From Vagococcus salmoninarum (lineage in GTDB: Bacteria > Bacillota > Bacilli > Lactobacillales > Vagococcaceae), in NCBI RefSeq assembly GCF_003987495.1, contig NZ_NGJU01000001.1, positions 1-64,000 on the forward strand: a DNA stretch of 64,000 nt, written 5' to 3'. The position numbers and the translations under genes are program-made. Below the pieces are notes generated by a model. The model saw only the letters and a list, made by a program, of their open reading frames with translations, did no database searches and was not told where the DNA came from. Shown here in pieces: positions 1-7,975 of the stretch; within the stretch, counting starts at the first letter, position 1; every line of letters starts with the position of its first letter.

Positions 1-934
1 GTTTTTTAAAGAGTCTTTGATAATTGTAAGTTTGAAAATCAAGCTCAGTTGAACACTTCAGCATTAACCGCCAGTAGTTTTTTAGCTTGCGATAATCTTT
101 CATTTTACTAGCGTTCGAACCAAAGAATTGTTTCATGATTTGAATGCGTGTTTGATTCAATGAACGAGAAATTAATTGAACCACATGGAATCGATCAATG
201 ATTACTTCAGCGTTAGGGAAGAGCTCACAAGCCAATGTAAAATAAGCAGCATTCATGTCAACAACGATTGTTTTTACTTGTTGTCGTGCTTCTAAGCTAA
301 AGCGGGAAAAGTACTCTCTTAAACCGTTTAAGCGACGGTCTGGCAGAATATCAATGATTTCATGAGTAACAGAATCACAGTAAATAAAACTCATTTTTCC
401 GACAACATTTTTAACAGACTTGAATTCGTCTAGAGACAAGTTGGGCGGTAGATAAGTATAGTCAACTTTAAAAGCAGCGCCTAACTGAGTTAAAATGCGT
501 TCAGTAGTTGTTGGAGAAACGTTGTGTCGTCGTGATAAATCCTTTAACGAAATGGCATCACCTAATTCAATAGCGAGGGACTGTTTCACTTTATTAGCTA
601 TAAAACAGCTAGGGGCAACTTCTTCTGATTGGGCGACAAAGGTTCTTTTACATTTACGACAAAGAAACCGTTGTTTCTTTAACTCGATATAAGCTGGCCG
701 ATTGGCCAGATGAAGCCATTTTACCCTTGAAGTTAGAAAGCCATTCTTAACAAGTAGAAAATCAGTGTTTTCTCGGTCACAACATTTACAATGAGTGGGT
801 GTATAAGTCAAAGTAGCAAAATAAAGGGTTGCAGTAACGCCTTTTATTTTTTGTTCAACGCATGCTTTTTCAGCAAATGTGACATTGGGGTCTTTTAAAT
901 TAAGTGATAATCGGATATAATCGTTATGAAACAT
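1..934 (-). CDS. ISL3-family transposase, C-terminally truncated by window edge
   Basis: The reading frame is open from the ATG at 934 to the window edge, about 311 residues; full ISL3 transposases are usually somewhat over 400. The N-terminus has a zinc-ribbon-like Cys pattern (THCKCCDRE, then FLCRKCKRTF). A helix-turn-helix region (LKDLSRRHNVSPTT) follows, then the DDE transposase core starting near VDYTYLPPNLSLDEF with the Asp-containing strands YCDSVTHEIIDILPDRR, IVVDMNAAY and EVIIDRFHVVQ. A strong ribosome binding site (GGGAGGAAG) lies just upstream of the start. It would catalyse transposition of its own IS. No frameshift is visible in the part present. Confidence 0.85.
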   Translation of the reverse strand, partial: MFHNDYIRLSLNLKDPNVTFAEKACVEQKIKGVTATLYFATLTYTPTHCKCCDRENTDFLLVKNGFLTSRVKWLHLANRPAYIELKKQRFLCRKCKRTFVAQSEEVAPSCFIANKVKQSLAIELGDAISLKDLSRRHNVSPTTTERILTQLGAAFKVDYTYLPPNLSLDEFKSVKNVVGKMSFIYCDSVTHEIIDILPDRRLNGLREYFSRFSLEARQQVKTIVVDMNAAYFTLACELFPNAEVIIDRFHVVQLISRSLNQTRIQIMKQFFGSNASKMKDYRKLKNYWRLMLKCSTELDFQTYNYQRLFKK

Positions 935-1050
935 ATGAATCTTCCTCCCTGAATTGGTCTTAGCAACTTTATTCTAACTGGAAAGTTCATATGTTTCTAT
1001 TTTTTTGTGTAAAAATAGGCGTGAATGAATTTCTTCATCCACACCAAAAA
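1..1050 (-). mobile_element. ISL3-family insertion sequence, partial
   Basis: The left edge is an insertion sequence of the ISL3 family, recognised from its transposase. The transposase start and its upstream leader lie inside the window, while the C-terminal part and the other end are cut off. The right boundary is approximate: an imperfect hairpin at about 1021-1042 lies near the probable terminal repeat, but without the other end I cannot define the inverted repeats or a target duplication. Confidence 0.7.
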
Positions 1051-1085
1051 TTATACAGCCAAAAGAAAAAGTTGGCGGTGAGTGT

Positions 1086-1838
1086 ATGATTGAATTATTA
1101 ACTGAAGACTATCTTAAAATTTCCGGGTCATATGGTGGTAACCAAGGCTGGTTTAAAGATGATCAGTTTAGTCATGATGACGAAATAAATTATGGCGGTT
1201 GTGGCTTGATTGCCATGGCAGATTATTTATTGTATTTAAGCCTTGCCGATCACCAACTAGCAAAAAGCTTGCCCGGATTAGTCAAACCTCAGCAGTTAAA
1301 AGGCGCTACTTATGAAATGTTTGTGAAATCACTTTATTATAAATACTTAAAACCTTGGCGTAATCCGCTGTTTTCGCCAAAAAAATACCAAAAAGATGCT
1401 AACTTTGTCTTAGGGATTCAAGGTTGGCAACTAAAAAACGGCTTAAATCGTTATTTTAAACAAAGCCAAAGTCAGCGGCGAGTTAAGTTTATTAGCTTAA
1501 AAAATCATAAACATAAAATCAGTCAAATTATAAAAAAAGAGTTACAAGAAAACCGTCCTGTGCCTTTGATCGTTGGTCCTAATAAATCAGAATTTCCTAA
1601 AGGCTTAAAATTTATTGGTCGAAAGCAAGGGATGTTAGTCAATAGTATTGGGGGCAAGGAAGCTGGAAAAGTAATTGATATTACCGCACATTGGGTAATG
1701 ATCACTAAGTATGAAAAAGACTATGAAAGTGAAATAGAAAAAATAACCATTTCTTCTTGGGGGAAAATGTACGAAGTTGAGTTAAAGCGTTTTTTGGAAC
1801 AGTCAGATTGGATTAGTGGCATCATACAAGCTCGCTAA
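1086..1838 (+). CDS. Putative papain-like (C39-type) cysteine peptidase domain protein
   Basis: This 250-residue protein has no signal peptide or obvious membrane segment, so it is probably cytoplasmic. It shows the papain-fold pattern: a glycine-rich Cys motif (GGCGLIAMADY, Cys39), a His in TAHWVMITKY (about residue 202), and a strand ending in ISSWGKMYEV, where papain-like enzymes often place their third polar residue. The order Cys-His-SWG matches C39-like peptidases or related amidohydrolases. The region between is basic and unlike known domains. It stands alone between an IS end and a terminator, with ribosome binding site GGCGGTGAG. The substrate is unknown; a role in peptide maturation is only one possibility. 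Confidence 0.5.
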   Translation: MIELLTEDYLKISGSYGGNQGWFKDDQFSHDDEINYGGCGLIAMADYLLYLSLADHQLAKSLPGLVKPQQLKGATYEMFVKSLYYKYLKPWRNPLFSPKKYQKDANFVLGIQGWQLKNGLNRYFKQSQSQRRVKFISLKNHKHKISQIIKKELQENRPVPLIVGPNKSEFPKGLKFIGRKQGMLVNSIGGKEAGKVIDITAHWVMITKYEKDYESEIEKITISSWGKMYEVELKRFLEQSDWISGIIQAR

Positions 1839-1866
1839 ATTATCATTTAATGAGCTTGTTTTTTTG
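1827..1866 (+). terminator. Intrinsic terminator after the papain-like gene
   Basis: A 7-bp stem (CAAGCTC / GAGCTTG) with an 18-base loop is followed by seven T residues. It overlaps the stop codon of the preceding gene. Confidence 0.7.
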
Positions 1867-1903
1867 TGAGTGGAGTGTTATTGTAAATCTATTATAGAAT
1901 AAC

Positions 1904-1929
1904 GTTCGCTAAAGGTGTTTTAAGCGAAC
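1904..1929. promoter_or_regulatory. Inverted repeat upstream of resolvase-like gene, possible operator
   Basis: GTTCGCTTAAAACACC-like dyad: the arms GTTCGCT and AGCGAAC are separated by 12 bases, just before the ribosome binding site (TTAGGAGGA) of the resolvase-like gene. An AT-rich TATAGAAT lies upstream. It could be a self-regulatory operator, but no similar copy was noticed elsewhere. Confidence 0.35.
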
Positions 1930-1945
1930 TTAGTTAGGAGGACTT

Positions 1946-2457
1946 ATGAAAAAAATCGGATTTGTCTTACATAAAAAGAATAAAGCAATGATGTTAAAAA
2001 CATGTCACGATGTTTGGACGTTACAGGATAGCAAAACTGTGGCCCAAGAAATCAAAGAAGTCATTAAACGCAATAAAGAGGCAGAATTTTACATCCACTC
2101 CTTGAAAGATTTAGAAATGCAGTTGATTCAATACTACCCACTTTTTCTTATCTTAAAAGAACAAAATAAACTTCTTTATATTTTAGAAAAAGAGGAACTA
2201 ACTAATTATTCAGATGAAAGTTTATTTAATATTTTATATCAATTAGCAGAATTGGAAAATCATATTATTAGTGAACGAACGATTCGTGGGATTGAAAAAG
2301 CCCGGTTAGATGGAGTTGTCCCAGGACGGCCAAAACTAGAGGAAAAAAAATCAAAGAAATTAAGAAGCATTACAATAGTCGAAATAAAACCTTAAAAGAA
2401 ATTGCCTTATTATGTGATGTTTCCATTGGAACAGTCTATAAATATACTAAAGCTTAA
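1946..2457 (+). pseudogene. Degenerate resolvase-like DNA-binding protein, frameshifted at an A8 tract
   Basis: The protein follows the plan of a small serine recombinase (resolvase N-terminal domain, then a GRP linker and Hin-type helix-turn-helix) but lacks the catalytic residues. The usual GYARVS start is GFVLHK, and the usual arginine-rich DRLGRS is replaced by LKDLEM. After ERTIRGIEKARLDGVVPGRPK the zero frame runs out at 2395 (149 residues). If the frame slips back by one base in the run of eight A at 2343-2350, it reads on through a good HTH (LKEIALLCDVSIGTVYKYTKA) to the stop at 2455-2457, giving about 170 residues, close to the 174 of its paralogue at 4962. Either a one-base deletion broke the gene, or the A8 run allows -1 slippage. 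It is probably a former recombinase turned regulator. Confidence 0.6.
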
Positions 2458-2463
2458 AGTCTC

Positions 2464-2520
2464 ACTCAAAAAGAACGCAGTGCTACCAGTTAACTTGGTA
2501 ACGCTGCGTTCTTTTTGAGT
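2464..2520. terminator. Bidirectional terminator between converging genes
   Basis: A perfect 17-bp stem (ACTCAAAAAGAACGCAG and its complement at 2504-2520) encloses an inner dyad (TACCA / TGGTA). A/T runs on both flanks let it terminate both the resolvase-like gene and the Mga-type gene. Confidence 0.85.
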
Positions 2521-2527
2521 GGTATAA

Positions 2528-4030
2528 TTAATCCTTTTGGCTTAAGTTAATAAATTTTTTATGACTGACTTCAGCAATTGCCATTAAAAGGGTTTCGTAA
2601 AGGGACTCTTCTTCAAAATCATGGAACAGAAAGTATTGTAGGCCATCTGGTAAAATGGAAAAAGTGTCAGTAATTAGTAAATCTGCTTCATCAATCGAAG
2701 TGACAAATTCAATAAAAGTATCGGAAAAATGGGTGATAATTAACTCTTTAATCGTCAAATTAGCCACGATAAAGTTGGAGAAGTAAAACATAATTTTAAA
2801 CTTAATTTCTTTTTTTGAAAAAGATAAGCCATGAGCCCATTTTTTTAACATCGGAATGAGGTCGTTATACTGTTTAGTGGACCAATTAGTATAAGGAAAT
2901 GTAGGCAAGTCTAAAAGGCCAGCAATTTTTTTATTTGTTTCTTCTCGTTGGCGGGTATTCGAACGAGTTTTTAAATGGTAGTTTTCAAGGCGCTTGAATT
3001 CTAATAAAATATCAGCCGAAAATAAATCAATATAACAGAGCTGCAGTGTACAAATATAGAGTGCTTCCCAGTAATTGTCTTTAGAAGAAAAAGTGGTGCC
3101 AACAATATCTGCGGCTAAAACTTCAACTAGTTCAATGGCGTAAGTAACAACTTTATTATTAGTTAGTTTTCCGAGGGCTTTCCCAGTTAGAACCCGTTCT
3201 TCAAAAGTTAATGTACCGTTAATGCAACAACGAGCGATGAAGTTAATGAATAAGCTACTATTATGACTAAGGGGTTTAATGTCTTTGCGACAATCGTATA
3301 AGTTAACAACGCTTAACATACTTTCAATAATCTCTCGGTTTTCTAAATGGATGAAAGTCACAGATTCCAGTGATTGACGACGTAATTGAACCGTATCGTA
3401 GAGGGAGTTTAGTGAGCGTTTTTCATATGGGTTAGACAACTTTTTTTCAATAAGATTAAAGTATTTGTATATGTTCGGGGCGTTAACGAGTTCAGCACTT
3501 AGGGGAAAGACTTTTTTTTCAATCTCTAAAATCGCATAAGTTAGCAATAAAATACTGTTTTCAGAACCATCAATCGTCAGTGAACCTTGCTTATTAGTAA
3601 TTTTGATATTAAAAGAGCTGATTGTTTTATTAATTTCAACTAATTTCTTGTAGACGTAACTTTGTGAAACATTAATGTCAGCACACAATTGGACTAAACT
3701 ATTATTTCTTTCAGTGAAAATATGTGAAATTATTTTAAAAGTAATTGAAGAATTTAAGTAGGAGTGACCTAAGCGTCCGATAACTTCTGTTTGATTTAAT
3801 TTAGTTGTATAGTTTAAAATATAAGCTTTATTTTCCAGAGTAATAGTTAACTTGTCACCAAAAATATCATTGATATCAGCGTTAAGGTCAGAAACTAGGC
3901 GGCTAGCAGTTGTAATTGGGGTCTTAGTTTGATGTTGGATTTGATGTAAAGTGACTTCTTTATGAGAATAAAAGAGTAAAAGAATCCGGATTCGATTAAT
4001 CTCAGTTTTTTTGAAAAATAGATCTAACAT
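2528..4030 (-). CDS. Mga/AtxA-type transcriptional regulator
   Basis: This 500-residue protein has the layout of the Mga family of Gram-positive virulence and metabolism regulators. There is an N-terminal helix-turn-helix (about residues 15-60, HQIQHQTKTPITTASRLVSD) and a second Mga-type HTH (about 90-150, LVQLCADINVSQSYVYKKL). A long PRD-like helical region follows, then a C-terminal EIIB-like segment (KFKIMFYFSNFIVANLTIKE). PRD domains in this family can be phosphorylated by PTS proteins, so activity may follow sugar supply. It is monocistronic and lies between two resolvase-like genes, which may be partners or targets. Target genes cannot be told from sequence. Confidence 0.85.
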   Translation of the reverse strand: MLDLFFKKTEINRIRILLLFYSHKEVTLHQIQHQTKTPITTASRLVSDLNADINDIFGDKLTITLENKAYILNYTTKLNQTEVIGRLGHSYLNSSITFKIISHIFTERNNSLVQLCADINVSQSYVYKKLVEINKTISSFNIKITNKQGSLTIDGSENSILLLTYAILEIEKKVFPLSAELVNAPNIYKYFNLIEKKLSNPYEKRSLNSLYDTVQLRRQSLESVTFIHLENREIIESMLSVVNLYDCRKDIKPLSHNSSLFINFIARCCINGTLTFEERVLTGKALGKLTNNKVVTYAIELVEVLAADIVGTTFSSKDNYWEALYICTLQLCYIDLFSADILLEFKRLENYHLKTRSNTRQREETNKKIAGLLDLPTFPYTNWSTKQYNDLIPMLKKWAHGLSFSKKEIKFKIMFYFSNFIVANLTIKELIITHFSDTFIEFVTSIDEADLLITDTFSILPDGLQYFLFHDFEEESLYETLLMAIAEVSHKKFINLSQKD

Positions 4031-4961
4031 AATGGATCATTCCCCTTCTGTTTAAGCAGTGACGGACGGAAAATGGCAGGAAATGAATCAAGAAAAATGA
4101 TATTTTATTCCTTAAAGTTTCATAAATAGTACTTAAATAATATAACTTTAATGTGTATAAAAATCAATAGTTAGTTTCAGAGAGGAAAAGATAACATCCT
4201 GATGAAGTTGAATAATCTAATTATGGTTTTTTTATCCTAATAAAGGAAAAACTATTTCGGGATGAAATACCCGAAAGTATATAACGAACGGTATTTCTTA
4301 CATGATATGATAAATAGCGTAAAGGGAGATAAAACCCCTTTATACTTGAGATGTTATTAAATTAAGTTAGAGAAAAGGAGGGGAAGATTGGTAAGAATCA
4401 TGTTGTATAAGAATGCTGGCATATTTATTGTATTAATCAAAAGAAACAAAGAAGAATATTAAATAAGTGGGAAAAAAACTTTTAAATAGTGTACATAAGG
4501 GAAACTATTTAAATGGTCACCAAAGGCTAAAGTAACTCAGGAAGTGTGAGTCTAAAATTTTATTTTTTTGGGGAGATAAATAAAATATCACAAAGTATGA
4601 GTCGGTTAAAGGCCAACTTGTTTGAATGTCACTAACTAGAAAAAAATCAGAGATGGTTTGTAAACATGCAAAAGGCCTAGGTAAAGAATGACTGTCATGT
4701 CCTCTGAAGTATTTTAGAAGTCAGTCCAGCCTAATGCTGGTAGTTCCAAAGGTGCTGTTCATAATTTATAGTGGCGGCTATTTTTATGTAAGAGCCAAGC
4801 AAGTGTCAGGAACTTTTCGAATATAAAATAGAAATAATTTCAAAAGGGTAACGATTGACAAGTTTAGTTATGATAAATGATGCTCAACCATTCCTTAAAA
4901 CAAGTCAGTGTTTCAATGATTGTACTTGTAAAGGTCCAGCCATGGAAGGAGATTATAAATT
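4031..4961. other. 930-bp region without a standard gene, possibly a long leader or small RNA region
   Basis: No ORF of normal size is present on either strand. Visible items are a hairpin AAAGGG/CCCTTT at about 4321-4341, a short peptide ORF with a very strong ribosome binding site at 4388, a perfect small hairpin CCAGC-CTAAT-GCTGG at about 4726-4740 and a lone TTGACA at about 4855. The length upstream of the second resolvase-like gene suggests a regulated 5' leader or RNA gene. It matches no riboswitch or T-box that I know. Confidence 0.4.
4388..4462 (+). CDS. Possible 24-residue hydrophobic peptide
   Basis: A near-perfect ribosome binding site (AAAAGGAGGGG) lies about five bases before a TTG that opens a 24-codon frame. 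The frame has a charged start, a hydrophobic core (AGIFIVLI) and a charged tail (KRNKEEY). The pattern resembles small membrane peptides such as type I toxins or leader peptides, but it matches none I know. An in-frame ATG (4400) is too far from the ribosome binding site to be preferred. Confidence 0.3.
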   Translation: MVRIMLYKNAGIFIVLIKRNKEEY

Positions 4962-5486
4962 ATGAAAATTGGTTATACATTTAATAAAAAAGAAGTCTTA
5001 TTAGAGAAAAACTGTTGCGATGAAGTAATTGAAGATCACGCTAGTAGTTCCTCAGCTCAAGAATTTAAAGAGTTTGTTGAGGAAAATATCGAACATAAAA
5101 TTCACATTCATAGTTTGGAAGATTTAGGAATTCAAATATTTCACTCCTATCCAGCTCTTAAATATTTAAAAGATCATAATAAAATTTTGTATGTTATTGA
5201 TAAAAGACCTTTGTCTAATTTAGCTGATGAAGAATATTTTGATGTGCTATACCATTTAGCCCTCTCGGAAAATCAAGTAGTCAAAGAACACGGCTACCCA
5301 ACTTTAAGAGCTAAAAAAGGCGGATCCTTCCCTGGGCGACCAAGTGTTTCCGATGAAAAAATCAATCGTATTCAAGAGTTATACGGCCATCGTAATAAAA
5401 CCATTCGCCAAATTGCGGATATTTGTGGCGTCTCTGTTGGGACTGCCTATAAGTATGCAACAGCTGTTAAAGACCATCTCAATTAA
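4962..5486 (+). CDS. Catalytically dead resolvase-like protein, probable DNA-binding regulator
   Basis: This intact 174-residue paralogue of the gene at 1946 has a serine-recombinase N-terminal fold (MKIGYTFNKK replaces the catalytic GYARVS; SLEDLGIQ replaces DRLGRS), the linker FPGRPSVSDEK and a clear C-terminal Hin-type helix-turn-helix (TIRQIADICGVSVGTAYKYA). With the nucleophilic Ser and active-site Arg gone, DNA cleavage is very unlikely, while DNA binding should be kept. The Cys-Cys pair and the SSSS segment near residues 19-35 are unusual. It sits after a 930-bp non-coding region and ends at a terminator, so it is a single-gene unit. It probably acts as a transcription factor, perhaps linked to the neighbouring Mga-type gene. 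Confidence 0.65.
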   Translation: MKIGYTFNKKEVLLEKNCCDEVIEDHASSSSAQEFKEFVEENIEHKIHIHSLEDLGIQIFHSYPALKYLKDHNKILYVIDKRPLSNLADEEYFDVLYHLALSENQVVKEHGYPTLRAKKGGSFPGRPSVSDEKINRIQELYGHRNKTIRQIADICGVSVGTAYKYATAVKDHLN

Positions 5487-5495
5487 ATAAAAAGC

Positions 5496-5529
5496 AAGGG
5501 GTCGTGACTATTGTCACGGCTCCTTTTTT
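5496..5529 (+). terminator. Intrinsic terminator
   Basis: A stem built on AAGGGGTCGTGAC and GTCACGGCTCCTT with a TATT loop is followed by six T residues. Confidence 0.8.
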
Positions 5530-5668
5530 GCTAAAGGGCTTCTAAAAGTCAAATAGCGACTCTCTCAACAACTGCTAAGCGTTACCGTCATTCGTAAGTC
5601 TTTAGCCTTTAGAAATCTGGGACAACGAAGAATCGTACCTCTTATGACATCTCTCACACCACCATTTT

Positions 5669-5690
5669 GGACAAATCTTTAAATCTGTCC
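5669..5690. promoter_or_regulatory. Probable DhaS operator upstream of dhaKLM
   Basis: GGACAAAT-N6-ATCTGTCC is an imperfect palindrome about 65 bp before dhaK. It matches, with two differences, the GGACACAT-N6-ATTTGTCC site that I recall as the DhaS binding site in Lactococcus lactis. There DhaS, with its coactivator DhaQ, turns on dhaKLM when dihydroxyacetone is present. Both genes are encoded downstream here. Confidence 0.65.
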
Positions 5691-5754
5691 CTTCTAAAGT
5701 AAGCCTTTTCAAGGTAGACTTATTGTAAGATCAAAGAAAGGGAGCGAAGCAAGT

Positions 5755-6744
5755 ATGAAAAAAATTATTAATCAACCGGAGAACGTTGTTAACGAAATGT
5801 TAGATGGGTTAGTTTATGCCCATGGAGATTTAATTAGTCGAGTAAATGATAGCGGAGTCATTATTAGTAATGATTTAAAACAAGGCAAAGTTGCCTTAAT
5901 TTCTGGTGGAGGTAGCGGACATGAACCGGCTCATGCTGGGTTTGTCGGTCAAGGAATGTTAGGCGCTGCTGTTTGTGGACCTGTCTTCACATCACCGACA
6001 CCTGACCAAGTATTAGTGGCAATTCAAGAAGCAGACAAGGGAGCTGGCGTCTTTTTAGTTATCAAAAACTATTCTGGTGATGTTATGAACTTTGAGATGG
6101 CTAAAGATTTAGCTGAGATGGAAGACATTCAAGTGGAAACGATCATTGTTGACGATGATATTGCTGTGGAAGATAGTACTTATACTGCAGGTAAACGAGG
6201 GGTTGCGGGGACTGTCTTAGTCCATAAAATCTTAGGAGCAGCTGCAGATCAAGGTGCTACTTTAATTGAGATTAAGGAATTAGCAGAGGCAATCGTGCCT
6301 AACATAAAAACTTTAGGTGTTGCTTTAACTGGAGCAACCGTCCCAGAAGTTGGACATCCGGGCTTTGTTCTTGGTGAAGACGAATTGGAATTTGGAGTCG
6401 GCATTCATGGCGAACCAGGTTACAGCAAAGAAAAAATTGCCCCATCAAAAGAATTAGCTAAAGAGATTGTTGGGAAATTAAAAGGTCAATTTAACTGGCA
6501 AGCTGGCGAAGAATTTGGCTTACTAGTCAATGGTTTAGGTAGTACGCCGTTGATGGAACAGTATGTCTTTATTAATGACGTTAAAGAATTATTAGCAGCC
6601 GACGGTTTAACAGTTAGTTTCAAAAAAGTTGGCGACTATATGACCGCCATTGATATGGCTGGTTTATCATTAACAATGATTAAATTAACAGAAGCTGATT
6701 GGCTAGAAAAACTTAATTATAACGTTCAAACAATCGCTTGGTAA
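5755..6744 (+). CDS. dhaK: PTS-dependent dihydroxyacetone kinase, substrate-binding subunit DhaK
   Basis: The 329-residue subunit binds dihydroxyacetone covalently as a hemiaminal on a His. Phosphoryl transfer then occurs from DhaL-bound ADP, which DhaM recharges at the expense of PTS phosphoenolpyruvate. The family motif GGGSGHEPAHAGFVG is near residues 51-65 and the substrate-binding His218 lies in VGIHGEPGY, at the position known for this family. It is the first gene of dhaKLM, with ribosome binding site AAAGGGAG. The cytoplasmic enzyme makes dihydroxyacetone phosphate for glycolysis, as part of glycerol/DHA use. The probable DhaS operator upstream gives it a clear regulator. Confidence 0.95.
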   Translation: MKKIINQPENVVNEMLDGLVYAHGDLISRVNDSGVIISNDLKQGKVALISGGGSGHEPAHAGFVGQGMLGAAVCGPVFTSPTPDQVLVAIQEADKGAGVFLVIKNYSGDVMNFEMAKDLAEMEDIQVETIIVDDDIAVEDSTYTAGKRGVAGTVLVHKILGAAADQGATLIEIKELAEAIVPNIKTLGVALTGATVPEVGHPGFVLGEDELEFGVGIHGEPGYSKEKIAPSKELAKEIVGKLKGQFNWQAGEEFGLLVNGLGSTPLMEQYVFINDVKELLAADGLTVSFKKVGDYMTAIDMAGLSLTMIKLTEADWLEKLNYNVQTIAW

Positions 6745-6772
6745 GAAGTTAAAAGGAGAGGAATTAAGACAG

Positions 6773-7357
6773 ATGGATAATACTCAAGTAATCAACTGGT
6801 TAATGGATTTTACAACAAAAATTAATGAAGAAAAAGCCTATTTAAGCGATCTAGATAGTGCGATTGGTGATGGCGATCACGGCATGAACATGGCTCGTGG
6901 TACGACTGAAATGGCGAAAGCCTTAGAAGAAAAACAACCGGCAACGATTGCTGAGACCTTTAAATTAGCTGGTATGACCCTTGTCAGTAAAGTTGGTGGA
7001 GCGTCAGGCCCACTTTACGGCTCTGCTTTAATTAGCATGGCTAAAGCTGCAACTACTTCAGAAGAACTAATTGTGATGGTAAAAGCTGGTTTAGAAGGAA
7101 TTCAAAAACGCGGCAAAGCTGAAATTGGTGAAAAAACCATGGTTGATATGTGGGCTGGTGTGATTGAGGCTTTAGAAGCAGGCAATCTAAGTAGTGAAAA
7201 AATCACAGAAATTGCTAGTTGGACGAAAGATCAAAAGGCGACGAAAGGCCGTGCTTCTTATTTAGGCGAACGCTCGATTGGTCACCTTGATCCTGGGACT
7301 GTGTCAAGTGGTTACTTCTTTGATAGTATGTTGAAAGCGGGGATAACAAATGGCTAA
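6773..7357 (+). CDS. dhaL: Dihydroxyacetone kinase ADP-binding subunit DhaL
   Basis: The 194-residue protein holds ADP as a tightly bound coenzyme that is rephosphorylated by DhaM and passes phosphate to dihydroxyacetone on DhaK. The magnesium-binding aspartates are in place in DLDSAIGDGDHGMNM (Asp28, Asp33, Asp35). A second nucleotide-binding glycine-rich stretch is VGGASGPLYGS. It follows dhaK after 28 bp and its end overlaps the start of dhaM by 8 bases, which fits translational coupling and a fixed subunit ratio. Confidence 0.95.
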   Translation: MDNTQVINWLMDFTTKINEEKAYLSDLDSAIGDGDHGMNMARGTTEMAKALEEKQPATIAETFKLAGMTLVSKVGGASGPLYGSALISMAKAATTSEELIVMVKAGLEGIQKRGKAEIGEKTMVDMWAGVIEALEAGNLSSEKITEIASWTKDQKATKGRASYLGERSIGHLDPGTVSSGYFFDSMLKAGITNG

Positions 7358-7721
7358 ATTAGGAATTGTAATGGTGTCTCATGTACCAGAGCTAGTTAAA
7401 GGGATTGCACGTTTAATTGCTGAAGTAGCTAAAGATGTCCCAATTACTTATGCTGGTGGGACCGAGGAAGAAGAAGTTGGCACAAGTTTTGCTAAAATCG
7501 AAAAAGCCTTTGAAAATAACACTGGTGAGAAGATTTTAGCTTTCTATGACTTAGGCAGTGCTAAGATGAATTTAGAAATGGCCATGGAGCTGACAGATAA
7601 AGAAGTGGTTCTCTATGATACCGCCTTTGTTGAAAGTAGTTATACAGCGGCTGCGTTAATGCAAGCCGGAGCTGATTTTTCAGCTATCGATGAACAACTA
7701 CAACCTTTAACTATTAAGTAA
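7350..7721 (+). CDS. dhaM: Dihydroxyacetone kinase phosphotransferase subunit DhaM (EIIA-type)
   Basis: The 123-residue single-domain protein is of the mannose-PTS EIIA fold. His11 in VMVSHVPEL is the expected phosphorylation site, charged by HPr and used to rephosphorylate ADP on DhaL. Unlike the three-domain enterobacterial DhaM, it has only the EIIA domain, as usual in Firmicutes. It is the last gene of the operon. No glpF glycerol facilitator follows, unlike some relatives. Confidence 0.93.
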   Translation: MAKLGIVMVSHVPELVKGIARLIAEVAKDVPITYAGGTEEEEVGTSFAKIEKAFENNTGEKILAFYDLGSAKMNLEMAMELTDKEVVLYDTAFVESSYTAAALMQAGADFSAIDEQLQPLTIK

Positions 7722-7815
7722 ATCCCTTAGTGCAAAAAATCAAAATAACTTTAACTTCAGCTAATGAAAGTTATTAGATAAACGGGTTCTCAAAGTCAAA
7801 TACTACAAAAGTTCA

Positions 7816-7860
7816 ATAAATCCGGATGATCAAAAAGCTGATTATTCGGATTTATTTTCA
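7816..7860 (+). terminator. Terminator of the dhaKLM operon
   Basis: A long stem starts with ATAAATCCG and closes with CGGATTTAT (inner TGATCA / TGATTA), followed by a T-rich stretch. It separates dhaKLM from dhaQ. Confidence 0.75.
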
Positions 7861-7975
7861 TTTTTTGGGATTTAACTGACTTTTATCCCACTTTCAATTT
7901 TTTTGAACAGCCATGAGCTTAAATATATGATAAACTAAAAAAAGTTAATTCAAAGATGAAAGTCGAGGAAACGAG

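Noticed and set aside
495-692. Small plus-strand frame in the left IS
   Set aside because: It lies antisense inside the clear ISL3 transposase frame and has no ribosome binding site.
4031-4961. T-box or known riboswitch in the long leader
   Set aside because: No T-box AGGGTGGNACCGCG-type core, and no aptamer pattern that I can identify; only simple hairpins.
4962-5486. Active site-specific recombinase
   Set aside because: The Ser nucleophile motif and the Arg-rich motif of serine recombinases are both missing.
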